Positions 35,245 to 44,910 of a stretch of 64,000 bases of DNA are shown here, in pieces. The notes beneath the pieces are model-generated. The model did no database searches. It was given only the letters and a program-made list of their open reading frames with translations, and had not been told where the DNA came from. Position 1 is the stretch's first letter; each line of letters begins with the position of its first letter. The position numbers and the translations under genes were made by a program. The stretch lies in NCBI RefSeq assembly GCF_014334015.1, contig NZ_CP060488.1:62001-126000 (forward strand), written 5' to 3'. The DNA is from Bacteroides sp. M10. GTDB lineage: Bacteria > Bacteroidota > Bacteroidia > Bacteroidales > Bacteroidaceae.

Positions 35245-36630
35245 ATGAAAAAGAAATTATTAATGAATGTATGGATAATGCTTGCATTATTCACATGTGT
35301 AGGTATTTCTTCTTGTTCAGACAACGACGAAGACGGCACAAAAGGACATCAAGTATTACGTTTAGTTGATAAAAGTGGAAATCCAATTGGCGGTATCAGT
35401 GGTGGAGACTGTAATTTGACTGGTAGCGCTGAAAACCTGACGCTGAGAGTGATGTCCGATTTAGACTGGGAAATAACTATTTCCGAAGGCAACGAATGGT
35501 TTAAAGCCGACATCACAAAAGGAAGCGGTTCAAAAGAGATTTCATTTACAGTAGCCGAAAATGAAGGATTGGAAGAAAGAAAAGCTACAGTGATATTATC
35601 GACCACCCAGAATTCATCTGTTCAAGATTTCGTATTGAATTGTATTCAGCCAGGTGGACCAAGATTAATAGTGACTCCTGAGAATACTTCTGTCGAAAAA
35701 GAAGGGAAAGATGTCACCATTGCAATTAACACTAATTTACCTTCATTGAAATGTATCATACCTGAAAATGTTAAATGGATTACTCAAAAATCATTAACAA
35801 ACAAACAGTTAATTCTTACAGTAGCAGCAAGTGATATCGCAAAAATACGTACTGCAACGGTGGAAATTACTTCTGAGTCGGCCGCTTATCCTACAACAAA
35901 AAGCATAGAAATCAGGCAAGCGGGTGCTGTGGATATGGCAGAGTTACTCGATGTTAAGTTCAATGCAGATGGTACTGCAGAAGATCTTTCTGCGATGAAA
36001 ATGCCTATTAAAGCATTTGCCGGTTCTACTTTGAGCATGATTGAAAATGAAACTTTTGGTTATATTGCAAAATTCGACCCAGTAACAATAAATGCGAATA
36101 AAATTACCAGTGGTTTCTATATTGTTGATTTCACCCAAAACTTAATTTTCCAAAATGCAATTGCCGATGGATTCTCAATGGAATTATATGTAACTGCTAA
36201 AGATTACGGAGAAAGCGGTCCGATTCCGATGGGGTGTCATGGTGGTGGCGGTGTTGCCATTACTTGGCAAGATAAAGATAACTATTGGACTTTTGAACCC
36301 TATATAGGTAATTATTCAGCTTGTAATACGCCTCCACTGGGTGAAGTGCCAGAAGAAACATGGTACCATGTAGTGGGTGTCTGGGATGGTACAGGAAGTG
36401 CAGGTGCCATTAAATTGTATCTAGATGGAGAAATCAAGGCAGAAAGAGCCCCTGCTAAGGGTAATTCATTCCAATTTCCAGGAAATAAATGGTTCGTAAT
36501 TGGTGGAGACGCTGGTGCTGCAAATGAAGCAGACAGAGCCTATAAAGGTCAAATTGCCGTAGCTCGTATATATGACCGTGCTTTGACAGCCGAAGAGGTT
36601 AAACTATTATATGATACATTGGAAGAATAA
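35245..36630 (+). CDS. Surface lipoprotein with BACON-like domains and a LamG-like lectin domain
   Basis: A 461-residue lipoprotein (GISSC, Cys 24, followed by SDNDEDG, an acidic surface-export signal). Residues about 60-140 and 145-230 are two BACON-like beta domains (SDLDWEITISEGNEWFKADI; VKWITQKSLTNKQLILTV). Residues about 260-460 form a concanavalin A/LamG-like jelly roll (WYHVVGVWDGTGSAG; KGQIAVARIYDRALTAEEV). It probably binds glycan at the cell surface. A purine-rich GAAGGAG lies before the start. Confidence 0.85.
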   Translation: MKKKLLMNVWIMLALFTCVGISSCSDNDEDGTKGHQVLRLVDKSGNPIGGISGGDCNLTGSAENLTLRVMSDLDWEITISEGNEWFKADITKGSGSKEISFTVAENEGLEERKATVILSTTQNSSVQDFVLNCIQPGGPRLIVTPENTSVEKEGKDVTIAINTNLPSLKCIIPENVKWITQKSLTNKQLILTVAASDIAKIRTATVEITSESAAYPTTKSIEIRQAGAVDMAELLDVKFNADGTAEDLSAMKMPIKAFAGSTLSMIENETFGYIAKFDPVTINANKITSGFYIVDFTQNLIFQNAIADGFSMELYVTAKDYGESGPIPMGCHGGGGVAITWQDKDNYWTFEPYIGNYSACNTPPLGEVPEETWYHVVGVWDGTGSAGAIKLYLDGEIKAERAPAKGNSFQFPGNKWFVIGGDAGAANEADRAYKGQIAVARIYDRALTAEEVKLLYDTLEE

Positions 36631-36679
36631 AACACTCCGCAGATGAATCATTTTTCATAGGTAATCAGAATAAACAAGC

Positions 36680-36738
36680 TACAGAGATTACTTTCCAGCT
36701 TTTAATTCTTAAGTTGAAAAGTAATCTCTGTATTTTTT
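36680..36738 (+). terminator. Terminator between the LamG lipoprotein and the GH106-like gene
   Basis: A 15-base stem (36680-36694 with 36718-36732; core ACAGAGATTACTTT) is followed by TTTTTTCTT. It should end or weaken the upstream PUL transcript, so the next gene may have its own promoter, although none is obvious. Confidence 0.75.
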
Positions 36739-36784
36739 CTTATTGTAAAATAGGTCCAATATAGATTCATATAATTAACAATAA

Positions 36785-39700
36785 ATGAAGAAAATAACCA
36801 AACTCATTTCAGTCATAGGTTTCATCCTTTGTCTGTCCGCCTGCCAAGAAATTCGGGAAGTCAGTTATGAGCAACTTCGCGGAGGGTTTACCAACCTCCC
36901 GGATTCCATTCAGACAAGTGTCTACTGGCACTGGATTTCTGGAAATATTTCCAAAGAGGGAGTCATCAAAGATCTGGAATCAATGAAACAGGCTGGCATC
37001 AACCGTGCATTTATAGCGAATATCGGACTAAGTGCAGCGGAAGCACCCACCGGAGATGTGCAGATTTTCTCCGACGAATGGTGGGAGATACTGCATGCCG
37101 CTTTAAAAAAGGCAACCGAGCTGAATATAGAAATCGGTATCTTCAACTCTCCGGGATGGAGTCAGGCAGGAGGTCCGTGGATCAAGCCGGAGCAGTCCAT
37201 GCGGTATCTGGCATCTGTCGGCACGCAAGTCAAAGGCGGACAGGCAATAGAAGTTATGTTACCCAAAACCAATCCTAATTTTCAAGATGTAAAAGTACTG
37301 GCTTATCCGTCTGTGAAAAGCAAAGCTACGATCCTTAATCCGGCCAACTGCACTGTTAGCTCTTCCCCCGCCATCACTGCTATCCATCATCTGATAGATG
37401 GAGAAACGGCGACAGAAATACGGTTTGGCAACCAATCCGAAGTCGTAATAGACTTTAAGAGCCACGATACAGTAGCATTGCGAAGCCTCCGCCTGCTTAC
37501 CTCCGCCGCACCTATACGTTGCCAGGCGGTTCTGCAAATGAATGATAACGGTGAATACAAAGAAATCAAGCAGTTCAGTATAGAAAGATACAACGATAAT
37601 CTGGCTGTAGGATTCGATCCTTATGCTCCTATTGCCATCTCTTTCCCCACAGCCAGCGGTAAAGACTTCCGGTTGTCACTCTCCGGTCTGAATCCCAATA
37701 GTGGCATCCGGGAAATAACATTGTCTTCTGCTCCGGTAGTAGAAAGTTATTCGGAGAAAACATTCGCCAAAATGTATCAGACTCCACTTCCTTACTGGAA
37801 TGAATATCAATGGCCGGTGCAAGCAGTGGTGGACGACCCTGCATTGATCGTTCAGCCCGAACAAGTGAAAGACATCACCGCCTGTATGAAAGGAAACAAA
37901 CTTTCCTGGGACGCTCCCGACGGAGAATGGGAAATTGTGCGAATGGGAATGGTACCCACTTATGTAGAAAACGGTCCTGCATTAAAAGACGGGATAGGTC
38001 TTGAAGTGGACAAAATGAGTAAGGAGCACCTCCGAAGCCATTTCGACGCCTTTATCGGCGAGATTTACAAGAGAATCCCTGAAGCCGACCGTAAGACTTG
38101 GAAAGTAGTTGTAGCGGACAGTTATGAAAAGGGAGGTCAAAACTTCACGGACGATTTCCTTGAATCATTTGAGAAGAAGTACGGTTATAGCGCACTACCT
38201 TTTCTCCCTGTCTACAATGGAGTGGTTGTGGAAAGCGAAGATGCCTCCGACCGCTTTTTGTGGGATATGAGAAAGATGGTGGCCGAACGGTTATCATACG
38301 ATCATATTGGTGAACTAACCCGTCTAAGCCACCAATACGGAATGACTACCTGGTTGGAAAACTACGGTCACTGGGGATTCTCCGGAGAGTTTTTGCAATA
38401 CGGCGGGCAAGCAGATGAAGTGGCAGGAGAATTCTGGAGCGAGGGAGAACTAGGCAATATAGAAAACAGGGCTGCTTCTTCGTGTGGTCATATCTACGGT
38501 AAACAAAAAATCTCTTCCGAGTCTTTCACCTGTGGCGGTATGGCTTACAGCCGTTATCCGGCTACCATGAAACAACGTGGTGACCTTTTCTTCTCCGAAG
38601 GAATCAACAACACACTGCTGCACGTCTATATTTCACAGAAAGCGGAAGGCAAACTGCCCGGACTGAATGCACCTTACAGCAACGAATTTAACCGTTTCAA
38701 CACTTGGTATTCCCAGTTGGACCTATTCACCGACTACCTGAAACGTTGTAACTTCATGCTCCAACAGGGACTCAACGTAGCTGATATTTGCTATTTCATA
38801 GGAGAAGATACTCCCAAAATGACCGGTGTCACGAATCCTCCCTTGCCGAAAGGATACCAGTTCGATTACATCAATGCAGAAGTGATACTCCGCGATATGA
38901 CTGTCAAAGACGGTCTATTGACTCTACCCCACGGCACAAGTTACCGAATCATGGTATTACCGGAATTGGAAACAATGCGTCCCGAACTATTAACCAAAAT
39001 CACTCAACTTGTGAAAGACGGAGGTGTCATTCTCGGTCCGAAGCCTAACCGTTCGCCAAGCTTGCAAGACTTCCCCGAAGCAGATAAGAAAGTTCAGGAA
39101 ATGGCAAATGCCTTGTGGGGAAATGTAGACGGTATCAAGGTGAAAAGCGGCAATTATGGCAATGGCATGATATTAAGCGGTATGAATATGCACGAAGCAT
39201 TAGAATTAGTGCATTGCATTCCCGACTGTGCATTGACTAAAGACATTCCTGTAGTATACGGTCATCGCAGCATCGGTGATATGGATGTTTACTTCCTGTC
39301 CAACCAATCTTCAGAAAAAGTCGTATTCTCACCGGAATTTCGTGTAACCAATAAGCAACCTGAACTTTGGGAACCGACAACTGGTGCTATCCGCCTTTTA
39401 AAGAAGTACGAACGCAACGCAAATGCGACAGTAATTCCTCTCGAACTGGAACCTTTGGAGAGTATCTTCGTCGTATTTGCCAAAGAAGTTTCCTCATCTT
39501 CGTTAGTCAACGATACGGACACCAATTACCCGGAACCACAGACAATCGCCACACTGGCCGGTCCGTGGACAGTCTCTTTCGATAAGAGTCAAAAAGGTCC
39601 TCAAGCCCCGGTTGTCTTCCAAAGCCTGTACGACTGGAGTACAAGTAAAGAAGACGCCATCAGGTATTATTCAGGAACAGCCGTCTATCGGACTGAATTT

Positions 39701-40027
39701 ACGCTAAAAGATATAGTACCCAACAGTCCATTATTTATCAACCTCAATGAGGTAGCCGTTATGGCAAAAGTGAAAGTCAATGGACAATACATCGGTGGTG
39801 TATGGACGCCCCCTTACCGACTCAATATTTCGGAAGCCATCAAGCAGGGAACAAACAAAGTAGAAATTGAAGTGGTAAATACATGGGTGAACCGACTCAT
39901 CGGAGATAGCAAATTACCTGTTGAAGAACGTCCGACCTGGACTCCTAACAATCCCTGGAATTCATCATCTCCTTTACAGAAGTCCGGACTGATAGAACCT
40001 GTCGTTATTGAAAGCATCACTTATTAA
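36785..40027 (+). CDS. GH106-like alpha-L-rhamnosidase-family glycoside hydrolase
   Basis: A 1080-residue lipoprotein (lipobox SACQEI, Cys 20). The N-terminal barrel resembles GH106 (VYWHWISGNISKEGVIKDLE; GWSQAGGPWIKPEQSMRYL), and VVADSYEKGGQNFTD with Glu 448 matches the family's catalytic region. C-terminal beta-sandwich domains follow, including a galactose-binding-like one at about 970-1070 (LFINLNEVAVMAKVKVNGQY). It probably releases rhamnose from complex side chains, working with the GH78-like enzyme. A terminator precedes it, so it is a separate unit within PUL 1. Confidence 0.85.
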   Translation: MKKITKLISVIGFILCLSACQEIREVSYEQLRGGFTNLPDSIQTSVYWHWISGNISKEGVIKDLESMKQAGINRAFIANIGLSAAEAPTGDVQIFSDEWWEILHAALKKATELNIEIGIFNSPGWSQAGGPWIKPEQSMRYLASVGTQVKGGQAIEVMLPKTNPNFQDVKVLAYPSVKSKATILNPANCTVSSSPAITAIHHLIDGETATEIRFGNQSEVVIDFKSHDTVALRSLRLLTSAAPIRCQAVLQMNDNGEYKEIKQFSIERYNDNLAVGFDPYAPIAISFPTASGKDFRLSLSGLNPNSGIREITLSSAPVVESYSEKTFAKMYQTPLPYWNEYQWPVQAVVDDPALIVQPEQVKDITACMKGNKLSWDAPDGEWEIVRMGMVPTYVENGPALKDGIGLEVDKMSKEHLRSHFDAFIGEIYKRIPEADRKTWKVVVADSYEKGGQNFTDDFLESFEKKYGYSALPFLPVYNGVVVESEDASDRFLWDMRKMVAERLSYDHIGELTRLSHQYGMTTWLENYGHWGFSGEFLQYGGQADEVAGEFWSEGELGNIENRAASSCGHIYGKQKISSESFTCGGMAYSRYPATMKQRGDLFFSEGINNTLLHVYISQKAEGKLPGLNAPYSNEFNRFNTWYSQLDLFTDYLKRCNFMLQQGLNVADICYFIGEDTPKMTGVTNPPLPKGYQFDYINAEVILRDMTVKDGLLTLPHGTSYRIMVLPELETMRPELLTKITQLVKDGGVILGPKPNRSPSLQDFPEADKKVQEMANALWGNVDGIKVKSGNYGNGMILSGMNMHEALELVHCIPDCALTKDIPVVYGHRSIGDMDVYFLSNQSSEKVVFSPEFRVTNKQPELWEPTTGAIRLLKKYERNANATVIPLELEPLESIFVVFAKEVSSSSLVNDTDTNYPEPQTIATLAGPWTVSFDKSQKGPQAPVVFQSLYDWSTSKEDAIRYYSGTAVYRTEFTLKDIVPNSPLFINLNEVAVMAKVKVNGQYIGGVWTPPYRLNISEAIKQGTNKVEIEVVNTWVNRLIGDSKLPVEERPTWTPNNPWNSSSPLQKSGLIEPVVIESITY

Positions 40028-40173
40028 AACAGGGAATTCTTAAGGTATTAAACCATGTCAGCGATTATGACATTCAGCAACTGAATATGCTTTGGTCGGT
40101 ACGTATGTTGAGCTTAGGCGTTGCATTGCTGTGCGGGTGGGGACTTTCAGTAATTTGGAAGTATCCACTATAA
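40012..40173 (+). pseudogene. Possible remnant: C-terminal tail of a membrane protein
   Basis: The frame is open from 40012 to a stop at 40171-40173, but it overlaps the end of the GH106 gene and has no good start; only an internal ATG at 40087 could begin a 28-residue peptide (MLWSVRMLSLGVALLCGWGL, then SVIWKYPL). It reads like the end of a longer protein with one membrane helix. The stop lies within the terminator hairpin arm. It might instead be a real small peptide. Confidence 0.35.
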
Positions 40174-40223
40174 TAAGTAAAATCGCTTATAATTTATGTT
40201 TATAAGCGATTTTACTTATTATA
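40169..40223. terminator. Strong bidirectional hairpin between PUL 1 and dnaE
   Basis: Perfect 24-base arms (40169-40192 and 40200-40223, core AAGTAAAATCGCTTATA) enclose a 7-base loop. It lies between the converging GH106-like and dnaE genes and is AT-rich on both sides. Confidence 0.8.
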
Positions 40224-40245
40224 AAGAAAATAAATGAACACTTAA

Positions 40246-43200
40246 TCAATTTATATGAAATCCCAGTTCGGGACGTTCCTTTAAATATGTTATTAAATCC
40301 CGGCCTACTGAAAGTCTAACCGGACGGGAAATCAAATCAACCGACATATGAGTTACATCAGCATCATCTGTCACCTTGAAGTATAGTTCCGTATTTCCCG
40401 GATGTTCCTTCGTCAGAGTAGCAAGTTCAGTGACCAAAGCCGAATTCAAGACAGACAGGGGAATGACGATTGTGATCTTCTGCACCAGTTCTTCTTTCAC
40501 GTCGGGAAGAAGTTCCATAGAGGTGATTTTCACTTCCAGTTCATCCTGCCGCCATTGCTTGGCCTGACAGCGTGCCTTGATATACAAGAACGTTCCTTCA
40601 TTGAGATATCCCTGATAAGTCACCCAGTCGTTTCCCCAGAATGGAATCTCGGTAGAACCGGAATAGTCCTCAATCTTGGCGATACCATACGGATTTCCGT
40701 TCTTGCTGACTCCACGACGAACACTGGTCACAATTCCTCCCATCGTTATTTCACGACCGACAAGGGCAGCTTTATCTTCCAAATCTGCCATACGTGTATT
40801 GCAAACATGTTCCAATACGATAGAGAATTCATCCAACGGGTGAGCGGAAAGATAGATACCAACCAAATCACGTTCACGGTTCAGACGGTCGAGATCACTC
40901 CAGCGTTCTACCCCTTGAGGAATTTCAGGAGTTGCAACATCAATAACGTTTTCACCACCGAACAGAGAATTGACGGCAGCCGCCTTATCTGCCTGATAAC
41001 GGTTACCATAACGCATCAATGTTTCCAGGAACACTTCCCCTTTAGAGTTTACAGCAAAATATTGTTCCCGTTTCAGTTCCGGGAAACTATCAAATCCTCC
41101 GGCTAATGCCAGACATTCCATATTCTTCTTGTTGCAGGCATTGAGATTGACACGTTGCACAAAATCAAAGATTCCGAGGAAAGGACCATTTTGCCTGCGT
41201 TCTTCCATAATGCTTTGCACGGCAGCTTCACCTACACCTTTGACGGCCCCAAGTCCAAAACGAATATCACCATCATGGTTCACGGTAAACTTCAGGTTAC
41301 TCTCATTTACATCCGGTCCCAGCGTCTGAATACCCATTGCCTTACATTCGTCCATCAGTTTCGTGATATCGGTAATGTTAGACAAACTTCGGCTCATCAC
41401 AGCTGCCATATATTCAGGAGGGTAATTTGCTTTTAGATAGGCTGTTTGGTAAGCTACCCACGAATAACAAGTAGCATGTGATTTATTGAAAGCATAAGAC
41501 GCAAACTTTTCCCAGTCGGTCCAAATCTTTTCAAGCACTTTCGGGTCGTGTCCGTTCTTACGCCCACCTTCAATAAATTTAGGTTTCATGTGATCCAACT
41601 TGTCACGCAACTTCTTACCCATGGCCTTACGGAGTGCATCAGACTCACCACGAGTAAAGTCTGCCAATAAACGTGACAGAAGCATCACCTGTTCCTGATA
41701 GACCGTAATCCCATACGTATCCTTCAAGTACTTTTCCATTACAGGAATATCATACTCAATCGGCTTGCGTCCATGTTTACGATCAATAAAATCAGGGATA
41801 TAATCCATCGGTCCCGGACGATAAAGGGCATTCATGGCAATCAAATCTTCGAATGTAGAAGGCTGCAATTCGCGCAGGTACTTCTGCATACCGGCAGATT
41901 CAAACTGGAATGTACCAATCGTACGTCCGTCACTATATAATTTATAAGTAGCCGGATCAGAGATGTCTATTGCGTCGACATCTACCTCAATATTACGACT
42001 TAAACGGATATTTTCAACAGCTTCTTTGATGATAGACAAAGTTTTCAGACCAAGGAAATCCATCTTAATCAACCCAGTATCTTCAATCACCGAGCCTTCA
42101 TACTGGGTAACAAGCATCTTTTCGCCCGTTTCCTTATCATCAGCAGTGCTGACAGGTACCCAGTCAGTAATATCATCACGGCAAATAATCGTACCGCAAG
42201 CATGTACACCTGTACCACGCACGTTGCCTTCAAGCATTTTGGCATACTTGATCGTATCCCGCAATAGAGGATCAGACGACGCTTCCGCTGCTTGCAATTC
42301 GGGAACATAAGCAATGGCATTCGGCAAATTAAGTTTCTTGTCAGGAATCTTGTCAGGAACCAGTTTACACAAACGATCGGATTCTGACAAAGGTAGCTTT
42401 TGTACACGCGCGACATCCTTGATAGCCATCTTTGTCGCCATAGTACCATACGTAATAATATGAGCAACTTTTTCCTGACCATATTTATTTGTCACCCAAC
42501 GAAGTACCTCACCACGACCGTCATCATCAAAGTCCACATCAATATCGGGCAAGGAAATACGGTCTGGATTCAAGAAACGTTCAAACAGCAAATCATATTG
42601 GATAGGGTCTATCTTCGTAATACCCAAACAATAAGCCACTGCTGAACCTGCTGCCGAACCACGTCCCGGACCTACCGACACACCCAGTTCCTTACGTGCC
42701 GCATTGATAAAGTCCTGTACAATCAAGAAGTATCCGGGGAATCCCATCGTTTTCATGATGTACAATTCGAAGTTCATTCGTTCTTTGACTTCTTCCGTTA
42801 GAGGTTCACCATAAATTCTTTTAGCTCCGTCAAAAGCCAGTTTTGCCAAATAATCTCCCTCAAGTTTTATACGATAAAGTTTATCATAACCACCCAAGCG
42901 TTTAATTTTTGCTTTCGCATCCTCTTCACTTAATACCACATTACCATGTTCATCTTGAGTAAACTCGTTGAACAAGTCTTTTTCTGTAAACTTCGCCCGA
43001 TACCCCTCCTCTGTTCCGAAATCTTCGGGAATGGCGAAAGTCGGCATGATAGGTGCATGGTCGATCGAGTAGTATTCTACCTTATCAAGAATCTCCAGTG
43101 TATTGCTCAATGCTTCGGGCACGTCGGCAAAGAGTTCGTTCATCTCTTCGCGTGTCTTCATCCATTCTTGTTTGGTGTAAAGCATTCGGGTAGGATCATC

Positions 43201-44052
43201 CAAATCCTTACCGGTACTCAAACAGATCAAACGGTCGTGCGCTTCCGCATTCTCTTCATCTACAAAGTGAACATCATTCGTACAAATCAGTTTGACATTG
43301 AATTTCTTAGCATATTCTATCAAATGTTTGTTCACATTCACCTGCAACGGGTAACATTCGTGATTGGCACGGGGAACAGTCGCTTTATGGCGTTGTAACT
43401 CCAGATAGTAGTCATCGCCAAACAAGTTCTTATACCATTGTATTGCTTCCTCCGCTTCGGCAAATTGCCCGGCAGTAATCCGCTTCGGCACCTCACCACC
43501 GAGACAGGCTGAACAAATAATAAGTCCTTCGTGATATTTTTCCAGTTCGCTACGGTCAGTACGCGGACGCATATAATAACCGCGCGTCCACGCGTGCGAT
43601 ACTAATTTAATAAGGTTGTGATAACCTGTTTCATTCTTAGCCAATACGATCAGGTGATAACCACTCTGGTCGGGCTTGCCTTCTTTCAGGTCCATGGTAC
43701 GGCGGGCCACATACATTTCACAACCGATGATCGGTTTGAATAATTTGTTTTCCGCTTCCACGATCTTAGCTTTGCAAGCAGCAATCTCCGCCTCTTTATC
43801 CTCGCACTCTATCGTGCCGGCCTCAATTCCTGCAATTCGCTTCTTCAGGTCCTTGACTTCACCTTTCGGGCCACTATTCTTCTTATTGACGTAGTTCGTA
43901 AATTCCTTAATACCGAACATATTTCCATGATCGGTCACGGCAATACCCTTCATCCCATTCTTCATGGCCTTATCGACCAGACGAGCTACGCTAGCCTGAC
44001 CATCCAACAAAGAATATTGAGTATGGACATGTAAATGAACGAAATCCTGCAT
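40246..44052 (-). CDS. dnaE: DNA polymerase III alpha subunit
   Basis: A 1268-residue replicative polymerase. The N-terminal PHP domain (FVHLHVHTQYSLLDG) is followed by the C-family polymerase core with the metal-binding aspartates in LPDIDVDFDDDGR (about residues 500-510) and GPGRGSAAGSAVAYCLGI. A helix-hairpin-helix part and an OB-fold region near the C-terminus (VTSVRRGVSKNGNPYGIAKI) complete the DnaE1 architecture. It synthesises both strands during chromosome replication. It is on the minus strand, divergent from psd. Confidence 0.98.
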   Translation of the reverse strand: MQDFVHLHVHTQYSLLDGQASVARLVDKAMKNGMKGIAVTDHGNMFGIKEFTNYVNKKNSGPKGEVKDLKKRIAGIEAGTIECEDKEAEIAACKAKIVEAENKLFKPIIGCEMYVARRTMDLKEGKPDQSGYHLIVLAKNETGYHNLIKLVSHAWTRGYYMRPRTDRSELEKYHEGLIICSACLGGEVPKRITAGQFAEAEEAIQWYKNLFGDDYYLELQRHKATVPRANHECYPLQVNVNKHLIEYAKKFNVKLICTNDVHFVDEENAEAHDRLICLSTGKDLDDPTRMLYTKQEWMKTREEMNELFADVPEALSNTLEILDKVEYYSIDHAPIMPTFAIPEDFGTEEGYRAKFTEKDLFNEFTQDEHGNVVLSEEDAKAKIKRLGGYDKLYRIKLEGDYLAKLAFDGAKRIYGEPLTEEVKERMNFELYIMKTMGFPGYFLIVQDFINAARKELGVSVGPGRGSAAGSAVAYCLGITKIDPIQYDLLFERFLNPDRISLPDIDVDFDDDGRGEVLRWVTNKYGQEKVAHIITYGTMATKMAIKDVARVQKLPLSESDRLCKLVPDKIPDKKLNLPNAIAYVPELQAAEASSDPLLRDTIKYAKMLEGNVRGTGVHACGTIICRDDITDWVPVSTADDKETGEKMLVTQYEGSVIEDTGLIKMDFLGLKTLSIIKEAVENIRLSRNIEVDVDAIDISDPATYKLYSDGRTIGTFQFESAGMQKYLRELQPSTFEDLIAMNALYRPGPMDYIPDFIDRKHGRKPIEYDIPVMEKYLKDTYGITVYQEQVMLLSRLLADFTRGESDALRKAMGKKLRDKLDHMKPKFIEGGRKNGHDPKVLEKIWTDWEKFASYAFNKSHATCYSWVAYQTAYLKANYPPEYMAAVMSRSLSNITDITKLMDECKAMGIQTLGPDVNESNLKFTVNHDGDIRFGLGAVKGVGEAAVQSIMEERRQNGPFLGIFDFVQRVNLNACNKKNMECLALAGGFDSFPELKREQYFAVNSKGEVFLETLMRYGNRYQADKAAAVNSLFGGENVIDVATPEIPQGVERWSDLDRLNRERDLVGIYLSAHPLDEFSIVLEHVCNTRMADLEDKAALVGREITMGGIVTSVRRGVSKNGNPYGIAKIEDYSGSTEIPFWGNDWVTYQGYLNEGTFLYIKARCQAKQWRQDELEVKITSMELLPDVKEELVQKITIVIPLSVLNSALVTELATLTKEHPGNTELYFKVTDDADVTHMSVDLISRPVRLSVGRDLITYLKERPELGFHIN

Positions 44053-44105
44053 AATGATAAGTAGTTAATTTGAAGGCATAAAATTACTACCTCCTGGGTT
44101 ATAAA

Positions 44106-44113
44106 CAAAAATA
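44106..44113 (-). promoter_or_regulatory. -7 box for dnaE
   Basis: TATTTTTG is read on the minus strand from 44113 to 44106; the start would be near 44099, about 47 bases before the ATG. Confidence 0.45.
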
Positions 44114-44156
44114 ATCCTCAAAAAGTTATCAACATTCGCATTTCTATGCTCATTTA

Positions 44157-44188
44157 CTTGCTGAATTTTTAAATTAAGTATATTTTTG
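44157..44188 (+). promoter_or_regulatory. Bacteroides-type promoter for psd-pssA
   Basis: CTTG (44157-44160) and TATTTTTG (44181-44188) are separated by 20 bases, matching the -33/-7 spacing. A start near 44195 leaves about 19 bases before the psd ATG. Confidence 0.6.
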
Positions 44189-44213
44189 CAGACAATATCA
44201 TTAAACAGCATTC

Positions 44214-44900
44214 ATGGGCCGACTAAAGAAATTGAAGAAAATACGTATTCACCGCGAAGGAACACATATATTATGGGCTAGCTTCTTGCTATTGCTATTG
44301 ATTAATGCGGCTCTTTATTGGGGGATCGATTGCAAAATACCATTTTATGTGGTAGCAGTAGCGAGTATAGCAGTCTATCTGCTGATGGTGAATTTCTTTC
44401 GATGTCCGATCCGTCTCTTCGGACAGGACACTGAAAAGATTGTCGTAGCACCCGCCGATGGAAAAATCGTCGTTATCGAGGAAGTCGATGAAAACGAATA
44501 TTTCCATGACCGCCGGTTAATGATATCCATCTTCATGAGCATTGTGAATGTACATGCCAACTGGTATCCGGTGGACGGTACCATTAAAAAGGTAGCACAT
44601 CATAATGGAAACTTCATGAAAGCATGGCTGCCGAAAGCCAGCACAGAAAACGAACGTTCTACGGTAGTGATCGAAACTCCGGAAGGAGTGGAAGTACTCA
44701 CCCGGCAAATTGCCGGAGCAGTGGCACGCCGTATTGTCACCTACGCTGAAATAGGAGAAGAATGTTATATTGACGAACACATGGGATTTATCAAATTCGG
44801 TTCCCGTGTGGATGTGTATTTACCCATTGGCACAGAAGTATGTGTCAGCATGGGACAATTAACGACCGGTAACCAAACGGTTATCGCCAAACTTAAATAA
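44214..44900 (+). CDS. psd: Phosphatidylserine decarboxylase
   Basis: A 228-residue proenzyme that converts phosphatidylserine to phosphatidylethanolamine at the inner membrane. Two hydrophobic stretches lie near the N-terminus, then the domain with APADGKIV and [15 protein letters not shown]. The self-cleavage site is FGS (Gly 196-Ser 197), which yields the pyruvoyl group. It is the short form seen in Bacteroidota. pssA follows 10 bases later, so the two consecutive enzymes of phosphatidylethanolamine synthesis are co-expressed. Confidence 0.96.
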   Translation: MGRLKKLKKIRIHREGTHILWASFLLLLLINAALYWGIDCKIPFYVVAVASIAVYLLMVNFFRCPIRLFGQDTEKIVVAPADGKIVVIEEVDENEYFHDRRLMISIFMSIVNVHANWYPVDGTIKKVAHHNGNFMKAWLPKASTENERSTVVIETPEGVEVLTRQIAGAVARRIVTYAEIGEECYIDEHMGFIKFGSRVDVYLPIGTEVCVSMGQLTTGNQTVIAKLK

Positions 44901-44910
44901 TTCTGTCACA

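Noticed and set aside
40402..41106. 234-codon open frame on the plus strand
   Set aside because: Antisense to dnaE, whose protein is unmistakable; composition is that of a shadow frame.
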